In this document: piece by piece, positions 11,014 to 23,050 of the stretch
Position numbering within the stretch: position 1 is the stretch's first letter
How the letters are laid out: each line of letters starts with the position of its first letter
Assembly: GCF_038502225.1 (NCBI RefSeq)
Contig: NC_091292.1
Span: 48,918,643 to 48,982,642 of the forward strand
From: Cherax quadricarinatus
Lineage: Eukaryota > Arthropoda > Malacostraca > Decapoda > Parastacidae
DNA: 64,000 nucleotides
Direction: 5' to 3'
Position numbers and translations under genes: made by a program
Notes under the pieces: model-generated
What the model was told of the DNA's origin: nothing
The model's database searches: none
Seen by the model: the letters and a program-made list of their open reading frames with translations, nothing else

Positions 11014-12115
11014 GGATGGTCAAGGAATCCCATTCTACTTACTGTTTGGTCAGAGAGAGAATTGAGAGAGAGGAGAAAAAGGAGAGAGATCGAATTCAAA
11101 GAAAAAATCAAGAAAGACAGAAAGAGAAATAGAGGAGAAAAAGGAGCGTGATAGACTTGATCGTGAGGAGAGAGCTAAAGTACGTGAGGAACAAGCTAAA
11201 ATACATGAGGAACAAGTTAGGTTAAGAGAACCTGAGGAAAGAGCAAAAGATACAGAAGTTGAGGTAAAAGCTAGAGAGAATGAATTGCGAGAGAGACAGA
11301 AAGATCCGGAGGTAGAGAAATCACGCCTTGAATTAGGAAATAAAAAGTTAACTTTTACACAACAACAATTAGAGGAAGGAGTAATTGAACATCATGCAGC
11401 TAGTGCACATATTCCAACACCTAATTTACCTCCCTTCACAGAGGGTGAAGACATTACTTCATACATTATCAGGCTTGAAAATACCGCTACCCTCTGTAAA
11501 TGGCCTGCTGACACCTGGGCTACCAGGTTTGGAATGTTATTTTCTGGAACAGCTTTGAATATCTATGCAACTTTGTCCCAGGATATATGTAATTATAACC
11601 TACTGAAGAAGGCAATCCTTAAAGCATATCAAAAGACCACAAATTCTTACAGGAAAGATTTCAGGTATGCCACCTTACAGCCTGGCCAGAACTTTCAGCA
11701 GTTACAGGTAACACTTTCGTTTGTTCGACTTTTGGATAGAGAGTTCAGGAATTGATCGCAGTTATGAATCTCTTAGAGACTTCATGGTTACTGACCAGTT
11801 CCTGGCAGCTCTTCCTGACCAGTTCCTGGCAGCTCTTCCTGACCAGATACGAACATTCATTAGAGAACGTAACCTGATTAAAGCTGATGAAGTTGCTGAG
11901 GCTGCTGACTTGTATGCTGAGGCTCACAATTCCTATAAAGACCCAAAGGGATCGAACCCTAAGGGCAAGGGTTCACCAGATCTTAAGAAATCAAAGCCTC
12001 TAGTAGAAAGTAAACTGACGTCTTCTATTCCGGTTTGTCATTTGTGGTGTTAAGGGACATAAACGTCCCGATTGTTCTTCTAAGAAAGTGAAAAAAGTTG
12101 GAAGATGTTTTAAAG
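11014..12115 (+). pseudogene. gag of Gmr1-type element a
   Basis: Charged coiled-coil N-terminus (REERAKVREEQAKIHEEQ) followed by a capsid-like region (PNLPPFTEGEDITSYI, FRYATLQPGQNF) and a zinc-knuckle remnant near 12,030 (ICGVKGHKRPDC, first Cys lost to a frame slip). Frame breaks at about 11,130, 11,720-11,755 and 12,030. A 24-bp duplication at 11,795-11,842 repeats DQFLAALP. Confidence 0.75.
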
Positions 12116-12600
12116 ACTGTAATGACCAAGCACCTTTCTGTTCAGGAACAGTTAATGGACTTAATGTATCTACCATTTTACGAGACACTGGATGCACATG
12201 TATAGTCATTTCTGATAAGCTGTTCCCTAACCTTAAAGAAACTCATTCCTCTGCTATACTTTCAGACTACTTGGGCCGTACAGACACCTTTCCTACCATC
12301 CGTTGTTACGTTAAGTCTAAATGGTTCACAGGTTGGTCTGAAGCCGTACTAGCTCCCATCACTTATTGCTCCGTACTAATAGGTAATGTAAAAGGTGCCA
12401 TTCTTCCTTCTGAAGTTGATCTTTCAGCACCAAAGATGGACATAAGTTTTTCAGCTCCTCTTCCTGTAAAATCAGAGAAACCCCTCGACAGTTCAGATGA
12501 GGCAATGTCTCGTGATATTCATGTGGGGTTAGAAACCAGTGATACTACTATCGAAAGCGAGGTAGTAGGATCACCGGTTCACTTGTTAGATGACAGTTAG
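12088..12600 (+). pseudogene. Aspartic protease region of Gmr1-type element a
   Basis: 170-codon open stretch. LRDTGCTCIVIS carries the retropepsin DTG motif, followed by LAPITYCSVLIG, similar to the ILGxD region. It would cleave the Gag-Pol polyprotein. Ends at TAG 12,598, with no intact link to integrase. Confidence 0.7.
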
Positions 12601-12841
12601 GATATCGCCTCCGATACTATAAATGTCTTGACTAGGGCTCAGGCCAAAGCCCAGGCTTCTCCTACAGTCCATCCTTTGATTTTCCCTGACTTTAATTAAG
12701 CCTTTAGATATATCGAAGGACTCCTTTGTCAATTTACAACGTAATTGCCCTTCTCTTCAGAATTGCCATAATGCAGCTAGCAAAAATCAAGTTATCAAAA
12801 GGATAAACTTTTCATATAAATTTAAATATATAAGAGGTATC

Positions 12842-13975
12842 TTGTATAAATCAGTATTCAAATTAAATTCAGACGAGATAGACTATTTTAAAATGGCTCA
12901 TGACCTACCAGTGGTCGGACATTTCTCACATCGTAAAACCTTAAATAAAATTAGGGAAACCTATTTTTGGCCCAAAATGTCCTCAGATATCACTACCTAT
13001 TGTAGATCGTGTAAAGTTTGCCAACTGTCATCCTCCCGAGGTACCAGGCGAGTACCTATGGTGAAAATGCCAATCTTTACGGTACCGTTTGAAAGAGTAG
13101 CTATTGACATCGTTGGTCCTTTATCACCACTTTCATCTGGGGGACATAGATATATTTTAACATTGGTTGATTATGCTTAGAGTTTCCCTGAAGCTGTACC
13201 CTTAAAGACCATCACTACTACAGAGGTGGCTGAAGCCCTTTCGTCCATCTTCTCCAGAGCTGGCATCCATAGAGAAATTTTGTCTTACCGGGGGACACAA
13301 TTCACATCTGAATTAATGCAACATCTCTACAAACTTCTGGGAATGAAGCCTCTCTTCACAACACCCTGTCATCCCAGCTGTAATGGGAGGATTGAGCGCC
13401 AGCATTCGATTCTCAAGTCCATTTTAAGGAAACTTTGCTCCCTTAAATCTAAGGAGTGGCATCGTTACCTACCCTGTGCTTTGTTTGCCATGAGGGAAGT
13501 TCCCAGTGACTCTTTGGAGCTTTCACCTTTTGAACTTCTCTATGGTAGACAGGCCAGAGGTCCATTGTCCATCCTTCATGACTTATGGACTAATGAGGAG
13601 GTGAATGCTGAGGTTCAGTCTTCTTATCAGTTTCTCCTTGACCTTAGATCCAAACTTGAGGAGACCTCTGACAAAGTTTCGAAAAACTTAAGCTTATCAA
13701 TGGACCAGTACAAAACCTATTTTGATACCAAAAGTCAGAGGAGAAGTTTTAAAGTAGGGGATGAGGTTCTGGTACTTTTGCCAATAAAGTCAAATAAATT
13801 ATTAGTAGCATGGAAAGGTTCGTATAAGGTATTGAAAATTTGTGGGAAGGTTGATTACCTCATAGAAGTCAAGGGGAAACCTAAGCTTTATCATATCAAC
13901 ATTCTTAAGAAATATTACCGAAGAAATTCGGATAACTGCCTGAATGACTTTGATTTAGTTTTTCCACAAACTTGA
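12842..13975 (+). pseudogene. Integrase of Gmr1-type element a (located upstream of RT)
   Basis: HHCC zinc finger GHFSHRKTLNKIRETYFWP...CRSCKVCQ (12,905-13,025), then the core: first Asp in IDIVGPL (about 13,107), premature TAG at 13,178-13,180 after LVDYA, second catalytic Asp changed to Tyr in SYRGTQF (13,286-13,288), Glu in GRIERQHS (about 13,393). The C-terminal GPY/F-like module WKGSYKVLKICG follows. It lies before RT, giving the Gmr1 order. Two lesions make it non-functional. Confidence 0.85.
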
Positions 13976-13997
13976 TAATACAACTGAGGAGTGTAAG

Positions 13998-14717
13998 GTG
14001 TGCGTAACTGACACCTCTAAAGTAGACTACGACAAAGAACTACATGACTTGATGACTCTTGACCTCTCAGGTGCGACAAACATTAATATCAACGAGTCTT
14101 TGGATGACCATAAGAAACATGAACTACTACGATGCGTGAGTAACTTCTCAGATGTTTTTCTGATATTCCAGGTGTCACCTCCACGGTAGTCCATAAGATT
14201 GACTTAGTCACGGACAGTCCTAGCAAACGGAAATTATACCCAGTTCCAGTTCACCTTAGGGATGCATTTGACCGAGAGGTATAGAATATTAAAACTAAAG
14301 ATCATTGAACCTTCAGTATGTCCATATTGCTCACCAGTAGTCATGGTTAAGAAGGAAGACAATTCATATAGACTTGCTATTGACTTCAGAGGACTTAATG
14401 CTATAACTCGGAGGGATGCTGAGCCTATGCCCTTAATAGATAGCGATCTACACAAATTTTATGACTCTTCTTTCTTTTCAGAGATTGATATTGCACAGGC
14501 ATATCATCAAGTAATGTTAGATCCTTCTTCTAAGCAGTACACTGCTTTTCCTACACACCAAGGACTGATGCAGTATAGAACTATGCCCTTCGGTTTGGTA
14601 ACTGCCTGTGCTACCTACGTGAGACTGATGAGAAAGGTCTTGGGTAATATGCCAAATGTTTCAGTTTATTTTGACAACATTTACGTAATGACATACACGT
14701 GGGGCAAGCATATCTAA
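13998..14717 (+). pseudogene. Reverse transcriptase of Gmr1-type element a
   Basis: Starts with the leader typical of gypsy RT (FSDVF, PGVTSTVVHKIDL) and a frameshift near 14,160-14,270. Then SPVVMVKKEDNSYRLAIDFR, EIDIAQAYHQ (catalytic Asp), MPFGLVTACA and VYFDNIYVM, where the usual second Asp of the FDD active site is Asn (about 14,670-14,680). Confidence 0.85.
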
Positions 14718-15470
14718 ACATTAACATTAGTTTTACGTAGGTTACGCTCTCATGGCCTTACTGCAAAACTGAAGAAATGCTTCCTTGGGTATAACAAAAT
14801 TAGATATCTTGGACTGATTCTTTCTAATAATTCGTTGCAGCCTCTCCCCAATAAGATCAAGGCTTTATTAGAGCTTAAATTCCCCAAAACCAAGAAGCTC
14901 ATGCGTAGCTTTCTTGGTTCTGTAAGTTTTTATGCACGGTTTATCCCCAATATCACCGATCTTACAGGCATCTTATCCGACTACCTTAAAAAGTCTGTGA
15001 AGGAACCTCTTGAACTTTCCGACGTAGCTCGAGAAAAGTTTAATAAGATTAAAAACATCTCAAAAGACCCTATACTTAAGACTCCAGATATTAATAAACA
15101 GTTTTGCTTAAGAACTGATGCCTCCAATACCGGCTTAGGTACAGTGTTACTACAGTTCCATGATGGTACACCCTTCCCTGTATGCTTTCTAAGCCGGAAA
15201 CTTCTTCCTGCAGAAACGAGATACTCCACCATAGAAAAGGAATGTTTGGCCCTTGTGTGGGGCATCTCCAAACTTAAATTTTATTTACTGGGAAAAGAAT
15301 TTATTTTAGAGATGGATCACAAACCTTTGATATACCTAGAAACTTTTAAGGGAACCAACAGTCGCCTCTTGAGGCAGACATTGGCACTCCAAGCTTTTAA
15401 GTTTCATATTGTGTATATCAATGGCTCATCCAATTATTTCTCTGACTGGTTAAGTCGTGACAGTCAGTAG
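14718..15470 (+). pseudogene. RNase H region of Gmr1-type element a
   Basis: Connection and RNase H: LRTDASNTGLGTVLLQ (Asp), STIEKECLALVWGI (Glu), LEMDHKPLIYL (Asp), NYFSDWLSRDSQ (final Asp), then stop. All four acidic positions survive, but upstream frameshifts separate this from RT. It is the last coding domain, confirming that integrase is not downstream. Confidence 0.85.
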
Positions 15471-15552
15471 AAGACTTGGTGCCTTACGCAACTTCCACGT
15501 GTTAGAACTTTTTCCTCGCCTATTCTTCTTATACTCCTTGACTATAAGTCTT

Positions 15553-15564
15553 GGTATGGGGGAG
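15553..15564 (+). promoter_or_regulatory. Polypurine tract
   Basis: GGTATGGGGGAG immediately precedes the 3' LTR; likely plus-strand primer. Confidence 0.65.
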
Positions 15565-15823
15565 TGTGAGGGAAAAGTTCAACAGATAGGAGTAGCGAGC
15601 GAGTATATGGTGACGATAGATTGAATTCCCGTCTGCTTGTTAAGGTAGGGTCAGTCTTTCAAGCAGGATAAAAATTCATATTTAATTGTTTTATATTTTC
15701 ATTTCTAAATAATAAAGTGTTTATATTTGACTGTTATCATTCTTTTTCTATTCATTAATTTTCCTGAGGAGGAGCCAGCCTTGGTAATAGTGAAGTTGTT
15801 ACAGGGCTGAGTAAGCCTTCACA
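15565..15823 (+). repeat. 3' LTR of Gmr1-type element a, internally deleted
   Basis: 259 bp, TGTGAGGG...TTCACA. Matches both ends of the 5' LTR but lacks its central about 670 bp. The junction falls in a short TCT microhomology. Confidence 0.85.
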
Positions 15824-15928
15824 AGATTCAAGTCTGAAAATTCCGTGATATGTGAGCAGCGTGTCCTGTTTATCGACACGAGACTCTCGAGTTGACACCA
15901 GCTTCGCCCTTCCTGGTGTGTCCACACC

Positions 15929-18300
15929 TAATATTATAGTGTACTGCTTGGTGGTGATAATATTATAGTGTACTGCTTGGTGGTGATAATATTATAGTGT
16001 ACTGCTGGGTGGTGATAATATTATAGTGTACTGCTGGGTGGTGATAATATTATAGTGTACTACTGGGTGGTGATAATATTATAGTGTACTGCTGGGTGGT
16101 GATAATATTATAGTGTACTGCTGAGTGGTGATAATATTATAGTGTACTACTGGGTGGTGATAATATTATAGTGTACTGCTGGGTGGTGATAATATTATAG
16201 TGTACTGCTGGGTGGTGATAATATTATAGTGTACTGCTTGGTGGTGATAATATTATAGTGTACTGCTGGGTGGTGATAATATTATAGTGTACTGCTGGGT
16301 GGTGATAATATTATAGTGTACTGCTGGGTGGTGATAATATTATAGTGTACTGCTGGGTGGTGATAATATTATAGTGTACTGCTGGGTGGTGATAATATTA
16401 TAGTGTACTGCTGGGTGGTGATAATATTATAGTGTACTGCTTGGTGGTGATAATATTATAGTGTACTGCTGGGTGGTGATAATATTATAGTGTACTGCTG
16501 AGTGGTGATAATATTATAGTGTACTGCTGGGTGGTGGTGGTGATAATATTATAGTGTACTGCTGAGTGGTGATAATAATGTGTATTGCTGGGTGGTGATA
16601 ATATTATAGTGTACTGCTGAGTGGTGATAATATTATAGTGTACTGCTGGGTGGTGGTGGTGATAATATTATAGTGTACTGCTGAGTGGTGATAATATTAT
16701 AGTGTACTGCTGAGTGGTGATAATAATGTGTATTGCTGGGTGGTGATAATATTATAGTGTACTGCTGGGTGGTGATAATATTATAGTGTACTGCTGGGTG
16801 GTGGTGGTGATAATATTATAGTGTACTGCTGAGTGGTGATAATATTATAGTGTATTGCTGGGTGGTGATAATATTATAGTGTATTGCTGGGTGGTGATAA
16901 TATTATAGTGTACTGCTGGGTGGTGATAATATTATAGTGTATTGCTGGGTGGTGATAATATTATAGTGTACTGCTGGGTGGTGATAATATTATAGTGTAT
17001 TGCTGGGTGGTGATAATATTATAGTGTACTGCTGGGTGGTGATAATATTATAGTGTATTGCTGGGTGGTGATAATATTATAGTGTATTGCTGGGTGGTGA
17101 TAATATTATAGTGTACTGCTGGGTGGTGATAATATTATAGTGTATTGCTGGGTGGTGATAATATTATAGTGTATTGCTGGGTGGTGATAATATTATAGTG
17201 TACTGCTGATTGGTGATAATATTATAGTGTATTGCTGGGTGGTGATAATATTATAGTGTATTGCTGGGTGGTGATAATATTATAGTGTACTGCTGAGTGG
17301 TGATAATATTATAGTGTATTGCTGGGTGGTGATAATATTATAGTGTATTGCTGGGTGGTGATAATATTATAGTGTATTGCTGGGTGGTGATAATATTATA
17401 GTGTATTGCTGGGTGGTGATAATATTATAGTGTATTGCTTGGTGGTGATAATATTATAGTGTATTGCTGGGTGGTGATAATATTATAGTGTATTGCTGGG
17501 TGGTGATAATATTATAGTGTATTGCTGGGTGGTGATAATATTATAGTGTATTGCTTGGTGGTGATAATATTATAGTGTATTGCTGGGTGGTGATAATATT
17601 ATAGTGTATTGCTGGGTGGTGATAATATTATAGTGTACTGCTGATTGGTGATAATATTATAGTGTATTGTTTGGTGGTGATAATATTATAGTGTACTGCT
17701 GATTGGTGATAATATTATAGTGTATTGCTGGGTGGTGATAATATTATAGTGTATTGCTTGGTGGTGATAATATTATAGTGTACTGCTGGGTGGTGATAAT
17801 ATTATAGTGTATTGCTGGGTGGTGATAATATTATAGTGTATTGCTGGGTGGTGATAATATTATAGTGTATTGCTGGGTGGTGATAATATTATAGTGTACT
17901 GCTGGGTGGTGATAATATTATAGTGTATTGCTGGGTGGTGATAATATTATAGTGTACTGCTGGGTGGTGATAATATTATAGTGTATTGCTGGGTGGTGAT
18001 AATATTATAGTGTACTGCTGGGTGGTGATAATATTATAGTGTATTGCTGGGTGGTGATAATATTATAGTGTATTGCTTGGTGGTGATAATATTATAGTGT
18101 ACTGCTGGGTGGTGATAATATTATAGTGTATTGCTGGGTGGTGATAATATTATAGTGTACTGCTGGGTGGTGATAATATTATAGTGTACTGCTGGGTGGT
18201 GATACATACTCATGGAGTACTTTTGAGTGGTGATACTCTAATAGTGTCCTACATGTTGGTGATACTCTAATAATGTACTGCTGACTGGTGATACTTATAT
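15929..18300. repeat. 29-bp minisatellite
   Basis: About 78 tandem 29-bp units containing TAATATTATAGTGTA(C/T)TGCT then GGGTGGTGA (15,929-18,203), followed by three or four degenerate units to about 18,300. TACTGC units dominate the left part and TATTGC units are commoner to the right. Some units have an extra GGTGGT or a short deletion. Confidence 0.97.
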
Positions 18301-18714
18301 AGTGACCTCTTGAAGTAGTCAATATATTTTTATCCTGTTTCTTAATATGAAGTACAGCATAAACATACACCATGCGTTACATAACACTATATTTTTCGCA
18401 GATACTTACAGCTAAACAAACAATGTTGTTATATTCCACTCGTTGGCTCTCTAACAAACTGCTTTAAAAAACAACATTGAATTTCCTCTAGTAAGTAGTT
18501 TGACTATATTCCTAGCTCAGGAATTCCATAAGTTTGACTAAAGTTAAAGTCATCTAGAATTACCAGGTTACCATGATCTGAGCACCACTGCTCAACTATG
18601 GTGTTTCATAATAGCTTAGAAAACGTCTTCCAAACTGAGGTCTTACGTGAAGGTATGTAGCGTGACCAGTCTTCTTCGGACGTGACGGCGTGACAAATTG
18701 GCTAACAGACACCA
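18301..18714. other. Unassigned stretch between minisatellites
   Basis: No gene or repeat recognised. Confidence 0.5.
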
Positions 18715-19010
18715 CACCCACCACACCTCATACTTGCGCCACACCTCACACCTGCACCACACCTCTCACACCACACCTCACACATGCACCACACATCTCA
18801 TACCACACCTCACCATTGCACCACACCTCTCACACCACACATCACCATTGCACCACACCTCTCACACCACACCTCACCATTGCACAACACCTCTTACACC
18901 ACGGCTCTCATACCACACCTCTCATACACCTCACACCTGCACCACACATCTCATACCACGCCTCACACCTGCACCACACCTCTCACACTACACCTCTTAT
19001 GCCATATAAG
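18715..19010. repeat. 12-bp CTCACACCACAC-type array, left block
   Basis: Imperfect repeats of CACCACACCTCTCACA with CTGCACCACAC variants. Same family as 20,690-22,105. Confidence 0.9.
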
Positions 19011-19149
19011 AATGGAGGAACACTGTAACAGGCTCACCGGTCCACATTATGCAAGGCCTCAAACCCCAAATCTCATAAACGCAATACTTCTCAAACCACA
19101 CCTTGTAAATTACGCTCTCAACCTGCACTTCTTACACTCCAATCTCTCA

Positions 19150-19860
19150 AACCTCACCTAACACCAAACATATCAAACCACACCTAACACCACACATCTC
19201 AAACCACACCTAACACCACACATCTCAAACCTTACCTAACACCACTCATCTCAAACCACACCTAACAGTACACATCTCAAACCACACCTAACACCGCACA
19301 TCTCAAACCACACCTAACACCACACATCTCAAACCACACCTGACACCACACATCTCAAACCACACCTAAGAGCACACATCTCAAACCACACCTAACACCA
19401 CACATCTCAAACCACACCTAATAGCACACTTATCAAACCACACCTAACAGCACACATCTATCTCAAACCTCACCTAACACCACACATCTCAAGCCATACC
19501 TAACACCACACATCTCAAAGCACACCTAACACCACACACCTCAAACCTCACCTAACACCACACATCTCAAACCACACCTAACACTACACATCTCAAATTA
19601 CAGCTAAAACCACACATCTCAAACCTTACCGAACACCACACATCTCAAACCACCCCTAACACCACACATATCAAACTACACCTAACAGCACACATCTCAA
19701 ACCTCACCTAACACATCACATCTCAAACCTCACCTAACACCCCACATCTCAAACCACATCTAACAGCATACATCTCAAATCACACTTAACACCACACATC
19801 TCAAAGCACACCTAACAGCACATATCATAAACCACACCTCAAAAGCCATAAGTCTCCAAC
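19150..19860. repeat. 26-bp array (CACACCTAACACCACACATC type)
   Basis: About 27 imperfect units of about 26 bp, each combining CACACCTAAC, ACCACACATC and TCAAAC; related in composition to the neighbouring 12-bp arrays. Confidence 0.9.
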
Positions 19861-19906
19861 TACACCTGTCACAAAACATTTTTCACACCACACTTCTCAT
19901 TACATT

Positions 19907-20664
19907 AGGAGCCCTGGTCTGGGGCCGGGTCATGGAGGCGGTGGCCTCCGGAGCCCTGGTCTGGGGCCGGGTCATGGAGGCGGTGGCCTCCGGAGCCCTG
20001 GTCTGGGGCCGGGTCATGAAGGCGGTGGCCTCCGGAGCCCTGGTCTGGGGCCGGGTCATGGAGGCGGTGGCCTCCGGAGCCCTGGTCTGGGCCGGGTCAT
20101 GAAGGCGGTGGCCTCCAGAGCCCTGGTCTGGGGCCGGGTCATGAAGGCGGTGGCCTCCGGAGCCCTGGTCTGGGGCCGGGTCATGAAGGCGGTGGCCTCC
20201 GGAGCCCTGGTCTGGGGCCGGGTCATGAAGGCGGTGGCCTCCGGAGCCCTGGTCTGGGGCCGGGTCATGAAGGCGGTGGCCTCCGGAGCCCTGGTCTGGG
20301 GCCGGGTCATGAAGGCGGTGGCCTCCGGAGCCCTGGTCTGGGGCCGGGTCATGAAGGCGGTGGCCTCCGGAGCCCTGGTCTGGGGCCGGGTCATGAAGGC
20401 GGTGGCCTCCGGAGCCCTGGTCTGGGGCCGGGTCATGAAGGCGGTGGCCTCCGGAGCCCTGGTCTGGGGCCGGGTCATGAAGGCGGTGGCCTCCGGAGCC
20501 CTGGTCTGGGGCCGGGTCATGGAGGCGGTGGCCTCCGGAGCCCTGGTCTGGGGCCGGGTCATGAAGGCGGTGGCCTCCGGAGCCCTGGTCTGGGGCCGGG
20601 TCATGAAGGCGGTGGCCTCCGGAGCCCTGGTCTGGGGCCGGGTCATGGAGGCGGTGGCCTCCGA
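19907..20664. repeat. 42-bp GC-rich minisatellite
   Basis: About 18 nearly identical 42-bp units containing GAGCCCTGGTCTGGGGCCGG and GTCATG(A/G)AGGCGGTGGCC. The length is a multiple of three, so open frames arise on both strands. It interrupts the CA-rich composite array. Confidence 0.97.
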
Positions 20665-20689
20665 AGGAACTCTAGGTACACACCTCTCA

Positions 20690-22105
20690 CACATCTCTTA
20701 CTCCACACCTCTGACAGCACATCTCTCACACAACACCAGCTCAACACCTTTTAACAGCTCTCCTCTTTCTCCGATCTTCATATCTAACAAAATACCTCTG
20801 ATACTATACCTTGAACATTACACTTCTGACACCGCATCTCTCACACTACACTTCTTACACAATACCTCTCACACCACACCTCTCACACCACACCTCTTAC
20901 ATCACACCTATCACACCACACCTTTTACATTACACCTCTTACACAAAACCTCTTACACAACACCACTCACACCACATCCCTCACACCACACCTCTCACAC
21001 CACACCTCTCACACCACACCTCTCACACCACACCTCTCACACCACACCTCTCACACTACAACTCTCACACCACACCTCTCACACCACACCTCTCACACAA
21101 CACCTCTCACACCACACCTCTTATACAACACCTCTCACACCACACCTCTCACACCACACCTCTCACACTACAACTCTTACACTTCTTACACTAAACCTCT
21201 TACACAACACCACTCACACCACATCCCTCACACCACACCTCTCACACCACACCTCTCACACAACAGCTCTCGCACCACACCTCTCACACAACACCTCTCA
21301 CACCACACCTCTCACACCACACCTCTTACATTACACCTCTTACACAACACCTCTCACACCACACCTCTTATACAACACCTCTCACACCACACCTCTCACA
21401 CCACACCTCTTACATCACACCTTTTACACAACACCTCTCACACTACACCTCTCACACCACACCTCTTACATTACACCTCTTACACAACACCTCTCACACC
21501 ACACCTCTCACACCACACATCTCACTTCACACCTCTCACACCACACCTCTTACAACACACCTCTTACTTTACACTCTTATCTCTCACACCACACCTCTCA
21601 CACCACACCTACATCACACACACACCTCTCACACCTCTCACACACACCTCTTACTACACCTCTTCACACCTCTCACACCAAACCTCTTACAACACACCTT
21701 TAACACAACACCTCTCACAACACACCTCTTACATCACACCTTTCACACCACACTACAACTCTCACTCCGCACCTTTTACATCACATCTCTACATAACACC
21801 TCTCACACCACTCCTCAAACACCACACCTCTCACACCACACCACTCACACAACACCTCTCACACCACACCTCTTATACAACACCTCTCACACCACACCTC
21901 TCACACCACACCTCTCACACCACACCTCTCACACCACACCTCTCACACCACACCTCTCACACCACACCTCTCACACCACACCTCTCACACCACATCTCTC
22001 ACACCACACCTCTCACACCACACCTCTCACACCACAACTCTCACACCACAACTCTCACACCACATCTCTCACACAACACCTCTCACACCACACCTCTTAT
22101 ACACA
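20690..22105. repeat. 12-bp CACCTCTCACAC-type array, right block
   Basis: About 115 imperfect 12-bp units (CACCTCTCACAC, CACCTCTTACAC variants). The 534-codon frame across this and the 42-bp array is an artefact. Confidence 0.95.
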
Positions 22106-22109
22106 GGAA

Positions 22110-22285
22110 ACTTGCTCATAAAATAAATAAACTTAAAATGATGTTATGGTCCTACTTGGACCATCTGGGCTAATTATTGGTCCAAGTTGAACCGAAACAT
22201 AGTCATAAGTTTATTTCTCCTTTGTGCTGGTTATTTGTGTAATATTTATATTATCGTTCTTATTATTATTTATTTATTTTATTAA
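22110..22285 (+). repeat. Penelope-like element terminus fragment
   Basis: Contains GGTCCAAGTTGAACCGAAAC and the adjoining TTTCTCCTTTGTGCTGGTTATTTGTG, matching the ends of the Penelope-like element at 31,720-33,556 and the remnant at 38,711-38,885. Carries a hammerhead-like core (see findings). Confidence 0.6.
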
Positions 22286-22289
22286 CACA

Positions 22290-23050
22290 TCAGCAGTCTC
22301 CCACCAGGGCAGGGTGGCCAGAAAAAGAGAAAAAATCATCATTCACTTCATCACTGTTTTGCCAGAGGCTCGCTTACACTACAATTATAAAACTGCAACA
22401 TGATCACCCCTCCTTCAGAGTGCAGAGACTGTACTTTCCATCTCCAGGACTCAAGTCCGGCCTGCCGGTTTCCCTGAATCCCCTCATAAATGTTACCTTG
22501 CTCACACTCCAACAGGACGTCAAGTCCTACAAACTATTTGTCTCCATTTGGTCTTATTTAACAAGCACACGCATGCTTGCTGGACGTCAAAGCCCCTCGC
22601 ACACAAAACCTCCTTTACCCCTCCCTCCAACCTTTCCAAGGCAGATCCCTACCTCGCCTTCCCTCTAAAGATTTATACACTCTCGACATCATTCTATTTT
22701 GTTCCTTCCTCTATACATGTCTGAACCGCCTCAACAACTCCTCCTCTGGATAATAGTTTTGGTAATCCTGCACCTGGTCACAGACCGGGCCGCGGGGGCG
22801 TTGACCCCCGGAACTCTCTCCAGGTAAACCTCCTCCTAATTTCAAACTACAAATTCTCTGCATTATATTCACACCACACATTGCTCAGAGACATTGACAC
22901 CTCCACTGCCTGCAGCCTTCTCCTTGTTGCAACATTCACCACCCATGTTTCATACCCATATATGACCGTTGGTATAACTATACTCTTATACATTCCCGTC
23001 TTTGCTTCAATGGATAAGGTTTTTGTCATCACAGACTCCTCGATTTTGTG
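22290..23050 (-). mobile_element. LINE 3' half, degenerate
   Basis: Minus-strand LINE of the family also seen at 40,010-40,375 plus 50,807-51,140. Encodes a broken RT C-terminus (VMTKTLSIEAKTGMYKSIVI, YGYETWVVN, RRLQAVE) and the 3' UTR ending at the GGGCCACCCTGCC-like motif. A 60-80 bp SINE-like piece sits at about 22,760-22,826. It retains the uninterrupted site (TTGGAGGGAGGGGTAAAGG) used by the LTR element in intron 7. Confidence 0.75.
22760..22826. repeat. SINE-like fragment within LINE
   Basis: CCTGGTCACAGACCGGGCCG plus GGGGCGTTGACCCCCGG, similar to 54,795-54,852. Confidence 0.5.

Larger units (their letters stand above)
9711..15823 (+). mobile_element. Ty3/gypsy element with Gmr1-type gene order (copy a), decayed
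   Basis: LTR-flanked element of 6.1 kb in the order gag, protease, integrase, reverse transcriptase, RNase H. Integrase before RT is diagnostic of the Gmr1 group and unlike ordinary gypsy elements. It has a candidate tRNA-Arg-like primer site after the 5' LTR and a purine tract before the 3' LTR. Flanks CGAT (left) and AGAT (right) suggest a 4-bp target duplication with one change. Multiple frameshifts, a stop in integrase and changed catalytic residues show it is inactive. Confidence 0.85.

Noticed and set aside
20056..21703. 212- and 534-codon frames
   Set aside because: Arise from the 42-bp and 12-bp arrays.
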